DNA from: RSA11 sp036564135
Lineage (GTDB): Bacteria > Actinomycetota > Thermoleophilia > Solirubrobacterales > 70-9
Assembly: GCA_036564135.1 (NCBI GenBank)
Contig: DATCLC010000032.1
Coordinates: forward strand, 1 to 26,081
Direction of reading: 5' to 3'
Length of the DNA: 26,081 nucleotides
Part shown: positions 1 through 7,130 of the stretch, one piece after another
Numbering within the stretch: the stretch's first letter is position 1
Layout of the letters: every line of letters begins with the position of its first letter
Notes under the pieces: generated by a model
The model's input: only the letters and a program-made list of their open reading frames with translations
Database searches by the model: none
Told to the model about the DNA's origin: nothing
Translations under genes and position numbers: made by a program

Positions 1-180
1 CTGCGTCGGCGAGTCCGGGGTGCGCAGCTCGGGGTGCTGCTCCTCGAGCTCACGCAGCTCGTTCAGCAGCGCGTCGTACTCGTCGTCCCCGATCACGGGG
101 TCGTCGAGCACGTAGTAGCGATGGTCGTGGTAGGCGATCTCGCGCCGCAGCTCGGCGACGCGCTCGGCGGGGGTGCTCAC
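1..180 (-). CDS. ligA: NAD-dependent DNA ligase, N-terminal fragment (cut by window edge)
   Basis: Reading the minus strand from a GTG at 180 gives about 60 residues with the typical start of bacterial NAD+-dependent DNA ligase. These are a helix with ELRREI, the HDHRYYVLDDP segment that binds NMN in the Ia domain, then the D-EYDALLNEL helix and HPELRTPDSPTQ just before the adenylation domain. The enzyme seals nicks in replication and repair using NAD+. The rest of the gene, including the catalytic Lys, lies beyond base 1. The start overlaps the surE stop in a GTGA arrangement, so translation is probably coupled to surE. The identification is firm because several consecutive family motifs match; whether the gene is intact cannot be seen. 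Confidence 0.93.
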   Translation of the reverse strand, partial: MSTPAERVAELRREIAYHDHRYYVLDDPVIGDDEYDALLNELRELEEQHPELRTPDSPTQ

Positions 181-1040
181 GCCGCCTCGCTCGCGACCGC
201 CGCGCTCGCGGCCTCGAGCAGCTCGTCGAGGTCCCACTCCCGCAGGCGCTCCATGCCGCGGCGATCGGTCAGGTCGAAGTGCACCGGCGTCAAGGAGATC
301 CGCCCGCGCGCGACGGCCGCCAGGTCCGTGCCCTCCTCGTCCTGGAACGAGGGCTCAAAGCCGTAGATCTCGTAGCGGCGCCGCCCGCGCCCGTCCTCGG
401 CGACGAGCTTGAGCTCGTCGTCGTAGAGGCGCTTGCCCAGCCGCGTCACCTCGACGCCCTTCGGGGGCTCGGCGGGACAGTTCACGTTGAGGAGCATGCC
501 CTCCGGGAGTCCGGTGCGCATCACCGCCTCGACCAGGCCGGCGGCAAAGCGCGCGCACACGCGGAAGTCGAAGCCGCTCTCCGCCCGGTGGTAGCCCATG
601 TGGCCGGGCGCCCACTGCTGCGACACCGCGATCCCGGGGATGCCCAGGACGAGGCCCTCGAACGCGGCGGCGACCGTGCCGGAGTACGTGACGTCGTCGC
701 CCAGGTTCGAACCGTGGTTGATCCCGGAGACGATCAGGTCCGGGCGACTGTCGAGCAGGCCCAGGTCGGCGAAGCGCACGCAGTCCACGGGCGTCCCCTC
801 GGTGGCGAAGCCGCGGTGCCCATCGTCGAACTGGATCTCCTCCACCCAGATCGGCGAGCGCGTCGTGATGCTGCGCGCGGCCCCGCTGCGGTTGATGTGG
901 GGGGCGATCACGTCGACCTCCAGACCCTCGATCCCCTGGAGCGCGCGACGCAGAGCGTGGAGGCCCTCCGCGCCGATGCCGTCGTCGTTCGTGACCAGGA
1001 CCCGCACGTGCGTCGATTCTAGGGGCGCATCTATCGTCAA
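177..1040 (-). CDS. surE: 5'/3'-nucleotidase SurE
   Basis: This 287-residue protein has the SurE signature. TNDDG at residues 17-21 supplies the metal-binding Asp pair, PHINRSG with a following SIT lies near residues 47-58, SGINHGSN near 105-112, and YSGTVAAAFEG shortly after. SurE proteins are metal-dependent phosphatases that hydrolyse nucleoside monophosphates and sometimes polyphosphate in the cytoplasm, with roles in stationary-phase survival. Length is normal to slightly long, with a short acidic/Ala-rich C-terminal tail. The ATG at 1040 is used here; an in-frame GTG twelve codons in (before RVLVTNDDG) is an alternative. It is divergent from the glycosyltransferase with only six bases between starts, and it overlaps ligA by four bases. 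Confidence 0.96.
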   Translation of the reverse strand: MTIDAPLESTHVRVLVTNDDGIGAEGLHALRRALQGIEGLEVDVIAPHINRSGAARSITTRSPIWVEEIQFDDGHRGFATEGTPVDCVRFADLGLLDSRPDLIVSGINHGSNLGDDVTYSGTVAAAFEGLVLGIPGIAVSQQWAPGHMGYHRAESGFDFRVCARFAAGLVEAVMRTGLPEGMLLNVNCPAEPPKGVEVTRLGKRLYDDELKLVAEDGRGRRRYEIYGFEPSFQDEEGTDLAAVARGRISLTPVHFDLTDRRGMERLREWDLDELLEAASAAVASEAA

Positions 1041-1046
1041 ACCCCC

Positions 1047-1880
1047 ATGTCATCCCCCGTAACCCCGGTCAGCGTCGTCGTGCCCACCCGCGGGCGTCCC
1101 GAGGCGCTCGCCCGTTGTCTCGAGGCACTGCGTGCGCAGACCGCGCCCTGCGAGCTGATCGTCGTCGACGACTCACCGCAGTCCAGCGCCGATGTCGAGC
1201 GCCTCGCCGGCGAGTCCGGGGCGCGGCTGCTCCGCACGGCCGGTGCGGGGCCCGCGGCCGCCCGCAACGCCGGCGCGCGCGCCGCCTCCCACCCGATCGT
1301 CTGCTTCACCGACGACGACTGCCTGCCCGACGCCCGCTGGGCGGAGCTCCTCGCCACGGTCTGCCCGCCCGGGGGCGCCGTCGCGGGCGAGACCGTGAAC
1401 GCCCGGCCCGGGGACCCCTTCGCGCAAGCCTCGCAACTCGCGACGTCGGAGCTGCAGCGCGCGAGCCTCGACCCGCAGACCGAGAGCCTCGGCTTCGCGC
1501 CCACCTGCAACCTCGCCGTCGCCGCCGAGACGATCCGCCGCTTTCCCTTCGACGAGGCCTTCCCGGACGCCGCGGGCGAGGACCGGGAGTGGTGCGCCCG
1601 CATCCGCGCGGCGGGCGTGCCGCTGCGCTACGCGCCGTACGCCGTTGTCCGCCACGAGCAGCGCCTCGGCATCCGCGGGTTCGTGCGCCAGCAGATTCGC
1701 TACGGCCGTGCCGCGGCGCGCCTGCGCGAGCACGACGCGCGCTTGGCCAGCGGCGGCCAGCGGCTCGCGATCGCGCGCGCTGCCCTGCGCGCCGGCCCGC
1801 GGGTCGCGCTGATCACGGCGGTCGGCCAGGCCGCGGTGCTCGCCGGGTTCGTGGCCGGGCGCGCGCGGCGCGGTCGCTGA
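1047..1880 (+). CDS. Glycosyltransferase family 2
   Basis: This is a 277-residue GT-A fold glycosyltransferase. Visible motifs are VVVPTRGRPEAL near residue 10 (nucleotide-sugar binding), VVDDS near 40, GPAAARNAGARAA near 70, the FTDDDC metal-binding DxD region near 90, and GEDREWCARIRAAG near 180, which carries the ED of the acceptor/catalytic site. Such enzymes transfer a sugar from an activated donor to a lipid, glycan or protein acceptor; neither donor nor acceptor can be read from the sequence. The C-terminus has an Arg-rich amphipathic stretch and a hydrophobic AVGQAAVLAGFVAG segment that could attach to the membrane. No clear Shine-Dalgarno precedes the ATG, which lies six bases from the divergent surE start. 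Confidence 0.9.
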   Translation: MSSPVTPVSVVVPTRGRPEALARCLEALRAQTAPCELIVVDDSPQSSADVERLAGESGARLLRTAGAGPAAARNAGARAASHPIVCFTDDDCLPDARWAELLATVCPPGGAVAGETVNARPGDPFAQASQLATSELQRASLDPQTESLGFAPTCNLAVAAETIRRFPFDEAFPDAAGEDREWCARIRAAGVPLRYAPYAVVRHEQRLGIRGFVRQQIRYGRAAARLREHDARLASGGQRLAIARAALRAGPRVALITAVGQAAVLAGFVAGRARRGR

Positions 1881-1890
1881 CCGCCGGGGC

Positions 1891-2937
1891 CTAGGCGTTC
1901 GGGATGTCGGGCGCCGCGGTCGGCGCCCGGTGGCGGCGCAGCTCGCGCCATCCGATCATTCGCCCGCTCTCCTCGTCGAAGACCTTGAGCCGCAGCGAGC
2001 GCAGGCCATCGCGCAGGGTGAGGACCGGGACGTCGTGGAAGACCTCGTTCTCGTCGTGGGCGCGCTGGAGGTTGTAGTTGGGGATCCGCGTGCTCAGGTG
2101 ATGGACGTGGTGCAGCCCGATGTTCCCCGTGAAGAACTGCAGGGGCTGGGGCAGGCGCAGGTATGAGCTGCCCTTAAGCGCCGCCTCGGCGTAGTCCCAG
2201 CGCTCGCCGCTCTCCCAGTAGACGTCCTCGAACTGGTGCTGCACGTAGAAGAGGAAGACGCCCGCCATCCCCGCCAGGACGACGACCGGCGCCTGGATCA
2301 ACAGGTACTCGCGCCAGCCGATCAGCAGGCACGCCGCCGCCACGAACGCGGCCACGGCGAGGTTGGTGAGCAGCGCGCTGCGGCGCATCGCGCGGGGCTC
2401 GGAGCGACTGATGAGGCGCGGTTGGAGCACCAGCGCCCAGATCGGCCCGAGCCCGAACATCACCAGCGGGTTGCGGAACAGCCGGTAGGCGAGGCGAGCC
2501 CGCCAGGGGCTGGCCAGATACTCGGCGGCCGTGAGCGTGTGGACGTCGCCCGTGCCGCGCCGGTCCAGGTCGCCGGCGCTGCCGTGATGGACGGCGTGAT
2601 GGTGGCGCCAGCGGCGGTAAGGCTGCATCACGAGGAGCGCGCAGAGGACGCCGATCGCGTTGTTCACCCGACGCTCGGGCCAGAACGAGCCGTGCGTGCA
2701 GTCGTGGAACACGATGAACGTGCGCAGCAGAAAGCCCGCGGCCGGGACCGCCAGCGCCAACGTCAGCCAGTAGGAGACGTCGAGCGCCAGGTACATCGCG
2801 ACGAGGAGTCCCAGGTAGGGCACCACCGACGTAGCGAGGTCGAGCAGCGCGCGCGCGCGGGAAGCCCGGGTGTAGGGCGCGAGCTGGGCGGCCCAGTTCC
2901 GCTGGGAAGACGATGCTGGTTTCGAGGAGGCGCTCAA
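1891..2937 (-). CDS. Membrane fatty acid desaturase
   Basis: This 348-residue membrane protein has the three histidine boxes of acyl-lipid/acyl-CoA desaturases: HDCTH at residues 78-82, HAVHH at 114-118 and HHVHH at 276-280. Together these bind the di-iron centre. Hydrophobic helices flank them (about 36-52, 56-76, 93-104 and 190-230). The enzyme inserts a double bond into acyl chains using O2 and a reduced electron donor, adjusting membrane fluidity. Regiospecificity cannot be assigned. The start is taken at a TTG (2937) because it gives a normal N-terminal length; there is no good ribosome-binding site, so the start is uncertain. It is convergent with the GT2 gene and lies downstream of lysR on the same strand, with a 105-base gap containing a GGGTAC promoter-like motif. 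Confidence 0.93.
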   Translation of the reverse strand: MSASSKPASSSQRNWAAQLAPYTRASRARALLDLATSVVPYLGLLVAMYLALDVSYWLTLALAVPAAGFLLRTFIVFHDCTHGSFWPERRVNNAIGVLCALLVMQPYRRWRHHHAVHHGSAGDLDRRGTGDVHTLTAAEYLASPWRARLAYRLFRNPLVMFGLGPIWALVLQPRLISRSEPRAMRRSALLTNLAVAAFVAAACLLIGWREYLLIQAPVVVLAGMAGVFLFYVQHQFEDVYWESGERWDYAEAALKGSSYLRLPQPLQFFTGNIGLHHVHHLSTRIPNYNLQRAHDENEVFHDVPVLTLRDGLRSLRLKVFDEESGRMIGWRELRRHRAPTAAPDIPNA

Positions 2938-3014
2938 AGGTTCGGACCGGACCCGCCGAGATCCGCGTGCCGTGGGCAGCCGACGCCGGCGAGCTTTCTG
3001 ATCGAGCGCACCCA

Positions 3015-3039
3015 GTACCCGCTATGCGAGCCCGTTAAC
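3015..3039 (-). promoter_or_regulatory. Possible sigma-B-type promoter for the desaturase gene
   Basis: On the minus strand GTTA (3039-3036), a 15-base spacer and GGGTAC (3020-3015) resemble the GNTT / GGGTA(C/T) promoters used by actinobacterial sigma-B/sigma-F factors. The motif is about 78 bases upstream of the desaturase start. It is a pattern match only and the -35 half is weak. Confidence 0.3.
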
Positions 3040-3042
3040 GGT

Positions 3043-3951
3043 TTAGTACGGAGGCCGCCCCGTGGTCCCGAGCTCCTCGGCCGCCTGCGCCATCTCCAGG
3101 AAGGCGCGGGCCGCGGGTCCGTGACGGCGCTCCGCCCGCCACACGAGGGTCACGTCGCGCGAAAGCGGCGGCTCGGTGAGGCGCACGAAGCGCACGCGCT
3201 TGGAGCCCTCCACATCGGAGAGGGGCAGAAGCGACACGCCCAGTCCGCGCGCGACCATCCGGCGGATCCGGGCCACCTCGTTCGACTCGAATGCGACCCG
3301 CGGCTCAAACCCTGCCTCGCGCGCCGCGTCGACGAGTAGCGTGCGCAGCATCGCGCCCTCGCGGAACGCGATGAACCGCTCGTCGGCGAGCTCCTCGAGC
3401 CTCACGGTCTCGCGGTGGGCGAGCGGGTGGCCGTGCGGCAGGACAGCCACGACCTCCTCCGTGGCGAGCCGCTTGAACTTGAGCCCGTCGCCCTTGATGC
3501 GCCGGGTCACGGAGAGGAAGGCGACGTCGATCTCGTCGGAGCGCAGGCGCTCGGCGAGGTCCTCGCTGGGCTCCTCGTGCACGAGCAGCTCCACCTCCGG
3601 GTAGCGGGCGTGGTAGAGCGCGAGCAGCAGCGGCAGGTCGAACGGCCCGAGCGTCTGCATCGCGCCGATCGCCACGCGGCCCGCGCGGATCCCGGCGAGC
3701 TCCTGCAGCTCGGCCTCCCCGGCCTGGATCTCGGCGAGTGCCCGCCGCGCGCGCTCCACGAGGATCTCCCCCGCCTCGGTGAGCGCAACGCGCCGCGTCG
3801 TCCGATCGACGAGCGGCACGCCCACCTCGGCCTCGAGCCTGCGGATCTGCTGGGAGAGCGCCGGCTGCGCCACGTGCTCCCGCTGGGCCGCCCGCGTGAA
3901 GTTGCGCTCGTCGGCGAGCGCGACGAGATATCGGAGCTGCCGCAACTCCAT
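3043..3951 (-). CDS. LysR-family transcriptional regulator
   Basis: This 302-residue protein is a standard LysR regulator. The N-terminal winged helix-turn-helix (residues 1-60) contains RQLRYLVALADERNFTRAAQ, then QPALSQQIRRLEAEVG and TEAGE. The periplasmic-binding-protein-like effector domain (about 90-295) has the GLGVSLLPLSDV segment typical of the second subdomain. The protein contains no cysteine, so it is not a thiol-switch OxyR despite some sequence similarity to that branch. LysR proteins usually control a divergently transcribed neighbour; here the divergent side holds a short leader-like ORF and hairpin, then an exonuclease gene. The ATG at 3951 has no ribosome-binding site and a good -10 lies eight bases upstream, so the transcript may be leaderless. 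Confidence 0.94.
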   Translation of the reverse strand: MELRQLRYLVALADERNFTRAAQREHVAQPALSQQIRRLEAEVGVPLVDRTTRRVALTEAGEILVERARRALAEIQAGEAELQELAGIRAGRVAIGAMQTLGPFDLPLLLALYHARYPEVELLVHEEPSEDLAERLRSDEIDVAFLSVTRRIKGDGLKFKRLATEEVVAVLPHGHPLAHRETVRLEELADERFIAFREGAMLRTLLVDAAREAGFEPRVAFESNEVARIRRMVARGLGVSLLPLSDVEGSKRVRFVRLTEPPLSRDVTLVWRAERRHGPAARAFLEMAQAAEELGTTGRPPY

Positions 3952-3959
3952 AGCGATAG

Positions 3960-3987
3960 CTTATAAGTGTGGAAAGAACTATGTCTT
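3960..3987 (-). promoter_or_regulatory. Predicted lysR promoter and overlapping LysR-type site
   Basis: On the minus strand AAGACA (3987-3982) and TATAAG (3965-3960) are separated by 16 bases and fit a housekeeping promoter. The -10 ends eight bases before the lysR ATG, predicting a leaderless message. The same AT-rich patch carries ATAGCGATAGCTTAT-like half-sites with ATA/TAT symmetry (about 3951-3965), a plausible place for autoregulation. The patch stands out because the surrounding DNA is strongly GC-rich. Confidence 0.4.
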
Positions 3988-4013
3988 GGACTTCTTGCGG
4001 GGGAGACGTCATC

Positions 4014-4070
4014 ATGCTGACCACAACCTCTCCTCCCCGGTCGTGCCCCGGCGAGTCTGAACAAGGCTGA
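4014..4070 (+). CDS. Putative 18-residue leader peptide
   Basis: An ATG at 4014 is preceded by GGGGGAG (3999-4005) with an eight-base gap, a better ribosome-binding site than most genes nearby. It opens a reading frame of 18 codons, MLTTTSPPRSCPGESEQG, ending in TGA at 4068-4070. Codons 9-15 are also the left arm of the long terminator-like hairpin at 4040-4095, and the stop codon falls in its loop. A ribosome moving through the frame would therefore hold the hairpin open. This suggests a leader peptide or uORF rather than a functional protein. It is divergent from lysR. The frame may simply be chance, as such a short ORF cannot be judged on coding statistics. Confidence 0.4.
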   Translation: MLTTTSPPRSCPGESEQG

Positions 4071-4102
4071 AAGGCCTCACTCGTCGGGGCACGACCCTTT
4101 TT
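4040..4102 (+). terminator. Strong intrinsic terminator or attenuator hairpin
   Basis: Arms GTCGTGCCCCGGCGAGT (4040-4056) and ACTCGTCGGGGCACGAC (4079-4095) pair over 17 positions, with one G-U pair. The 22-base loop has a small inner AGGC/GCCT stem. Two C then five T follow (4098-4102), so it reads as a Rho-independent terminator only on the plus strand. No ordinary gene ends upstream on that strand, so it must act on a short transcript started between lysR and here, or attenuate transcription into the exonuclease gene. Confidence 0.75.
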
Positions 4103-4106
4103 GTAT

Positions 4107-4130
4107 AGCGGCCAGCGGCCAGCGGCCAGC
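4107..4130 (+). repeat. Short tandem repeat of AGCGGCC
   Basis: Three perfect copies of the heptamer AGCGGCC (4107-4127) are followed by a partial copy. They lie between the hairpin's T tract and the exonuclease start. The repeat is probably slippage-prone simple sequence with no evident function. Confidence 0.7.
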
Positions 4131-4181
4131 CTCCAGCTACCGGTCGCTAGCGAGTGGCCACGACGCGATACGGTGCCTGCC

Positions 4182-5042
4182 GTGACCGCGCCGCTGCTTG
4201 CCGTCGATGCGCCCTCGATGCTCTTCCGGGCGTTCTACGCGCTGCCCAAGACGATCACGGGCGCCGACGGGCAGCCGGTCAACGCGCTGCTCGGCACGGC
4301 GAACCTCGTCCTGCGGGAGGTGGAGAAGTTCCAGCCGCGCGCGGTGGTCCTCTGCTTCGGGCCCGACGCCGCCGACTACCGCGTCGAGCTGTATCCCGGC
4401 TACCACGCCGACCGCCCTGAGGTGCCCGAGGAGCTCGCGCCCCAGTTCGAGGACTGCCGCGACTTTTTCGGGGCGTTCAACTGGATCGTCGCGACGCACG
4501 AAAACCTCGAGGCCGACGACCTGCTGGGCAGCTACGCCCGCGCCGAGGCCGAGGCCGGCGGGCGCGCGCTCGTGCTCACAGGCGACCGCGACATGTACCA
4601 GTGCGCGACGGAAAACGTGACCGTCCTGTACGTGCGCACCGGCGGCAACGGCGCGGAGGAGGTGACCCCGGACGAGGTCCGGCGCCGCTACGGAATCCCG
4701 CCCGAGCTCGTACCGGACTTCATCGCGCTGCGCGGCGATCCGTCCGACGGGCTGCCCGGCGCGAAGGGCGTGGGCGAGAAGACGGCCGCCGAGCTTTTGC
4801 GCGAGTACGGCTCGCTCGAGGCACTGCTCGACGGCGCCCTGCGGATCAGCCGGCCGAAGCTGCGCACGACGCTCACGGAAAGCCGCGAGGAGCTGCTCGC
4901 CTTCAAGCGGATCGCGACCCTCCAGGATGCCGGCGTCGAGCGCCCGCCCGACTCCCCGACGGACTGGAAGGGCGCCGCCACCGCCGCGCGCGAGCGCGGC
5001 ATGAACCGGCTCGCCGATCGCCTCGAGCAGATGGCCGAGTAA
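4182..5042 (+). CDS. Stand-alone 5'-3' exonuclease (PolA N-terminal type)
   Basis: This protein of 286 residues matches the 5'-nuclease domain of DNA polymerase I without any polymerase domain. Near the start LLAVDAP carries the first metal-binding Asp and FRAFYALPKT follows. EADDLLG and LTGDRDMYQ hold the central acidic cluster. RGDPSDGLPGAKGVGEKTA is the last Asp plus the helix-3-turn-helix that grips DNA. Such enzymes remove RNA primers and flaps. GTG at 4182 is chosen because it places VDAP where family members start; GTG at 4173 is possible, while an upstream TTG at 4101 sits in the hairpin's T tract and is unlikely. Actinobacteria often carry such a paralogue beside full-length polA. 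DUF892 follows 53 bases later. Confidence 0.93.
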   Translation: MTAPLLAVDAPSMLFRAFYALPKTITGADGQPVNALLGTANLVLREVEKFQPRAVVLCFGPDAADYRVELYPGYHADRPEVPEELAPQFEDCRDFFGAFNWIVATHENLEADDLLGSYARAEAEAGGRALVLTGDRDMYQCATENVTVLYVRTGGNGAEEVTPDEVRRRYGIPPELVPDFIALRGDPSDGLPGAKGVGEKTAAELLREYGSLEALLDGALRISRPKLRTTLTESREELLAFKRIATLQDAGVERPPDSPTDWKGAATAARERGMNRLADRLEQMAE

Positions 5043-5095
5043 CCGCGACCCCCGTGGGTAACGGTCGCCTCGACCAAACCGAAGGAGACCGAACG

Positions 5096-5776
5096 ATGAG
5101 TGAGATGAAGGCCAGCGAGGCCAAGCTCGTCCAGTACCTGAACGAGGCCTACGCCAAGGAGAAGGAGCTCGAGGTGGCCCTCCAGGCGCACATCGGGATG
5201 ACCGACGCGAAGACGCGCAAGGCCTACAACAAGCGCCTCAAGGAGCACCTGCGCGAGACCAAGCAGCACGCCAAGGGCCTCGAGCGGCGGATCAAGAAGC
5301 TCGGCGGGCGCGACAGCCTGCTGAGCGCCCCGCGCGAGGCGCTCAGCACCGGCGCCGGCAAGCTCGCCGCGGCCGCGAAGGGCCAGATGGCCACCGCGAA
5401 GGGCCCCCTCCACATGCTCCGCGGCACCGGCGAGGAGGAGAAGCTGCTCAAGAACGCCAAGACCGAGTACTGGAACGAGCACGAGGAGATCGCCACCTAC
5501 ACGGCGATCGAGACGCTCGCGGAGGCGGTCGGCGACACCGAGACCGCCAAGCTCGCGCGCTCGATCAGGCGCGACGAGGAAAAGATGGCCCGCTACCTCG
5601 AGCGCCTGATCCCGCAGCTCACCAAGGCCGTCGTGCGAGCCGAGATCCCCGCGGCCGAGCGCAACGGCGGCCGTTCCCGGCGGTCCCGCTCGCGCTCGAC
5701 CGGGAGCCGGTCGGCAAGCACGACGAGCCGCACGCGCACCCGCCGCAATCGCACCTCAGCGGCCGCGCGCCGCTAG
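5096..5776 (+). CDS. DUF892 (YciE/YciF) ferritin-like protein with basic Arg/Ser tail
   Basis: This 226-residue protein begins at an ATG with GAAGGAGACC upstream. The N-terminal ~185 residues form a long helical, Glu/His-rich ferritin-like domain of the DUF892/YciF family. KEKELEVALQ, HLRETKQHAKGLE, WNEHEEIATYTAIETLAEAV and DEEKMARYLERLIPQL carry candidate di-iron ligands. The family is stress-induced and its biochemical role is unproven. The last ~36 residues are different: a run rich in Arg, Ser and Thr (RSRRSRSRSTGSRS and on) that resembles the DNA-binding tails of some Dps or histone-like proteins. This tail is absent from short family members and suggests nucleic-acid or surface binding, as inference. 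A GC-rich hairpin follows the stop. Confidence 0.88.
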   Translation: MSEMKASEAKLVQYLNEAYAKEKELEVALQAHIGMTDAKTRKAYNKRLKEHLRETKQHAKGLERRIKKLGGRDSLLSAPREALSTGAGKLAAAAKGQMATAKGPLHMLRGTGEEEKLLKNAKTEYWNEHEEIATYTAIETLAEAVGDTETAKLARSIRRDEEKMARYLERLIPQLTKAVVRAEIPAAERNGGRSRRSRSRSTGSRSASTTSRTRTRRNRTSAAARR

Positions 5777-5824
5777 GCGAAGCCCGCAAACCGCGCGCCG
5801 TCCGCCGCCCGGCGGCGGGCGCGT

Positions 5825-5851
5825 GGTTAGGGATCTCACCAGGCCGGGTAC
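5825..5851 (+). promoter_or_regulatory. Possible sigma-B-type promoter before the isomerase gene
   Basis: GGTTA (5825-5829), 16 bases, then GGGTAC (5846-5851) matches the general actinobacterial sigma-B/F pattern. It lies about 80 bases before the ATG at 5934. A GC-rich inverted repeat (CCGCCG/CGGCGG, about 5800-5817) just upstream may end the DUF892 transcript. Confidence 0.38.
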
Positions 5852-5933
5852 CCAGGCAGCGGTGGTGACGCGGCTGTCCGCTCACCCATGCGAGGGGGTC
5901 TGCACACGCAGTTCGAGCCAAGGAGGAGGCCAT

Positions 5934-7022
5934 ATGAGCTCGGAACCGCTGACCGAGGATCAGACGGGGCAATCGCAGGCTGCGCTCAGCCGGCGTCGCT
6001 TCATCGGCGCCGCCGCGGGCACAGCAGCGCTCGGCGCCCTCGCGCCGCTTGACGTCGCACTCGCGGGTCCCGGCAAGCAGGGCCACGGGAAGGGGAAGGG
6101 GCACGGCAAGGGCCACGGAAAGGACCACGGACCCCACGGCCATCCCTACGACGCGGACAAGGGCGACATCAAGCCGGAGAACGTCGGCATCCAGCTCTTC
6201 ACCGTCCGCGGCCTGATGGGCGGCGCCCTGGATCTCGACGGAACGTTCGAGATGCTCAGCGACGCCGGCTACAAGACGGTCGAGATCGGCGGCACGTACG
6301 ACGGCCGCACCCCGAGCGAGTTCCGCCAGCTGGCCGAGGACTTCGGCCTGAAGGTGATCGGCAGCCACGTCCCGGGCGGCCACAACGCCTTCCGGAACAA
6401 CCTCGAGCAGGTGCTCGACGAGGCCGAGACGCTCGGGCTCCCGTACGTCGGAATCGCGAGCCCGGCGGGCGACGTCCCGCGGACGGCCGACGGGTACCGG
6501 GCGATGGCCGAGGAGTTCAACACCTACGGCGAGGCCGCCAAGGCGCGCGGCATCACGTTCTACTTCCACAACCACCCGGGCGACTTCGCCCTCGACGGCG
6601 GCGAGCCGATCTACAACGTGCTCCTCGAGGAGACGGATCCGAAGCTCGTCTGGTTCGAGATGGACATCGCCTGGGTGGTCGCCGGCGGCCAGGATCCGTA
6701 CGAGTACCTGAAGGCGGCGCCGCACCGGTTCCCGCTCTTCCACGTGAAGGACCTGCGCTTCGATCCGAACGGGAACCGGCGTACGCCGGGAGACGTCGCG
6801 CACCCCAACCGCCCGTTCTTCCTGACGGCGGTGGGCAAGGGCGAGATCGACTTCCCCAGGATCTTCAGCGCACTTCCGCACCCGAACAGGCACGAGTACC
6901 TCGTGGAGGACGACGACGCGCCCGACCCCCAGATCAACCCCGCCGGCGAATCGAACACGGCATGGGTTAGTCGGGAGTATCTGGGGAATGTGAAGGTCCG
7001 AGGGCGCGGCCGCAGGCGGTAA
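5934..7022 (+). CDS. Tat-exported sugar phosphate isomerase/epimerase-like protein
   Basis: This 362-residue protein starts at an ATG six bases after AGGAGGAGG. The N-terminus is a twin-arginine signal: SRRRFIG near residue 21, a hydrophobic Ala/Gly stretch, and an ALAG cleavage-like end. The mature protein begins with a ~25-residue segment of Gly, His and Lys (GKQGHGKGKGHGKGHGKDHG), likely flexible and metal-binding. The rest is a xylose-isomerase-like TIM barrel (AP-endonuclease-2 superfamily): VGIQLFTVRGLM, YKTVEIGGTYDG, FYFHNHPGDF, WFEMDIAWV and FHVKDLR, with metal-site Glu/Asp/His residues. Export by Tat suggests folding with metal before secretion. The substrate is unknown; secreted relatives are linked to sugar or inositol metabolism. 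Confidence 0.88.
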   Translation: MSSEPLTEDQTGQSQAALSRRRFIGAAAGTAALGALAPLDVALAGPGKQGHGKGKGHGKGHGKDHGPHGHPYDADKGDIKPENVGIQLFTVRGLMGGALDLDGTFEMLSDAGYKTVEIGGTYDGRTPSEFRQLAEDFGLKVIGSHVPGGHNAFRNNLEQVLDEAETLGLPYVGIASPAGDVPRTADGYRAMAEEFNTYGEAAKARGITFYFHNHPGDFALDGGEPIYNVLLEETDPKLVWFEMDIAWVVAGGQDPYEYLKAAPHRFPLFHVKDLRFDPNGNRRTPGDVAHPNRPFFLTAVGKGEIDFPRIFSALPHPNRHEYLVEDDDAPDPQINPAGESNTAWVSREYLGNVKVRGRGRRR

Positions 7023-7065
7023 CGCCGGAGAGGTCTTCCCTCAATCACATCATCTCCTCCCAACC

Positions 7066-7104
7066 GACCGAGCGCCGGGGATCCCCCGACCCCGGTGCTC
7101 GGTC
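7066..7104. terminator. Hairpin between convergent genes, likely bidirectional terminator
   Basis: GACCGAGCGCCGGGG (7066-7080) and CCCCGGTGCTCGGTC (7090-7104) form a 15-base stem with one G-T pair and a nine-base loop. It sits between the convergent isomerase and YceH genes. There is no T tract on either side, so termination would depend on stem strength alone. Confidence 0.6.
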
Positions 7105-7130
7105 ATGCGTGAACCGAGCGGCGGCCGGGT

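Noticed and set aside
3032..3041. Palindrome CCGTTAACGG between lysR and the desaturase
   Set aside because: Ten bases, single copy, just past the lysR stop codon; too short to claim as an operator.
3043..3951. LysR regulator as an OxyR peroxide sensor
   Set aside because: The protein has no cysteine, so the OxyR disulfide switch is impossible, and no catalase or peroxiredoxin gene is next to it.
4107..4130. Tandem heptamers as a possible CRISPR or phase-variation tract
   Set aside because: Only three perfect copies with no spacers, and the tract is outside the coding frame that seems to be used.
4144..4153. Palindrome TCGCTAGCGA before the exonuclease
   Set aside because: Short and isolated; no second half-site or repeat supports a binding site.
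4101..4181. Longer N-terminus for the exonuclease from a TTG at 4101
   Set aside because: That codon is in the T tract of the terminator hairpin, the extra residues are repeat-derived, and the family start matches GTG 4182.
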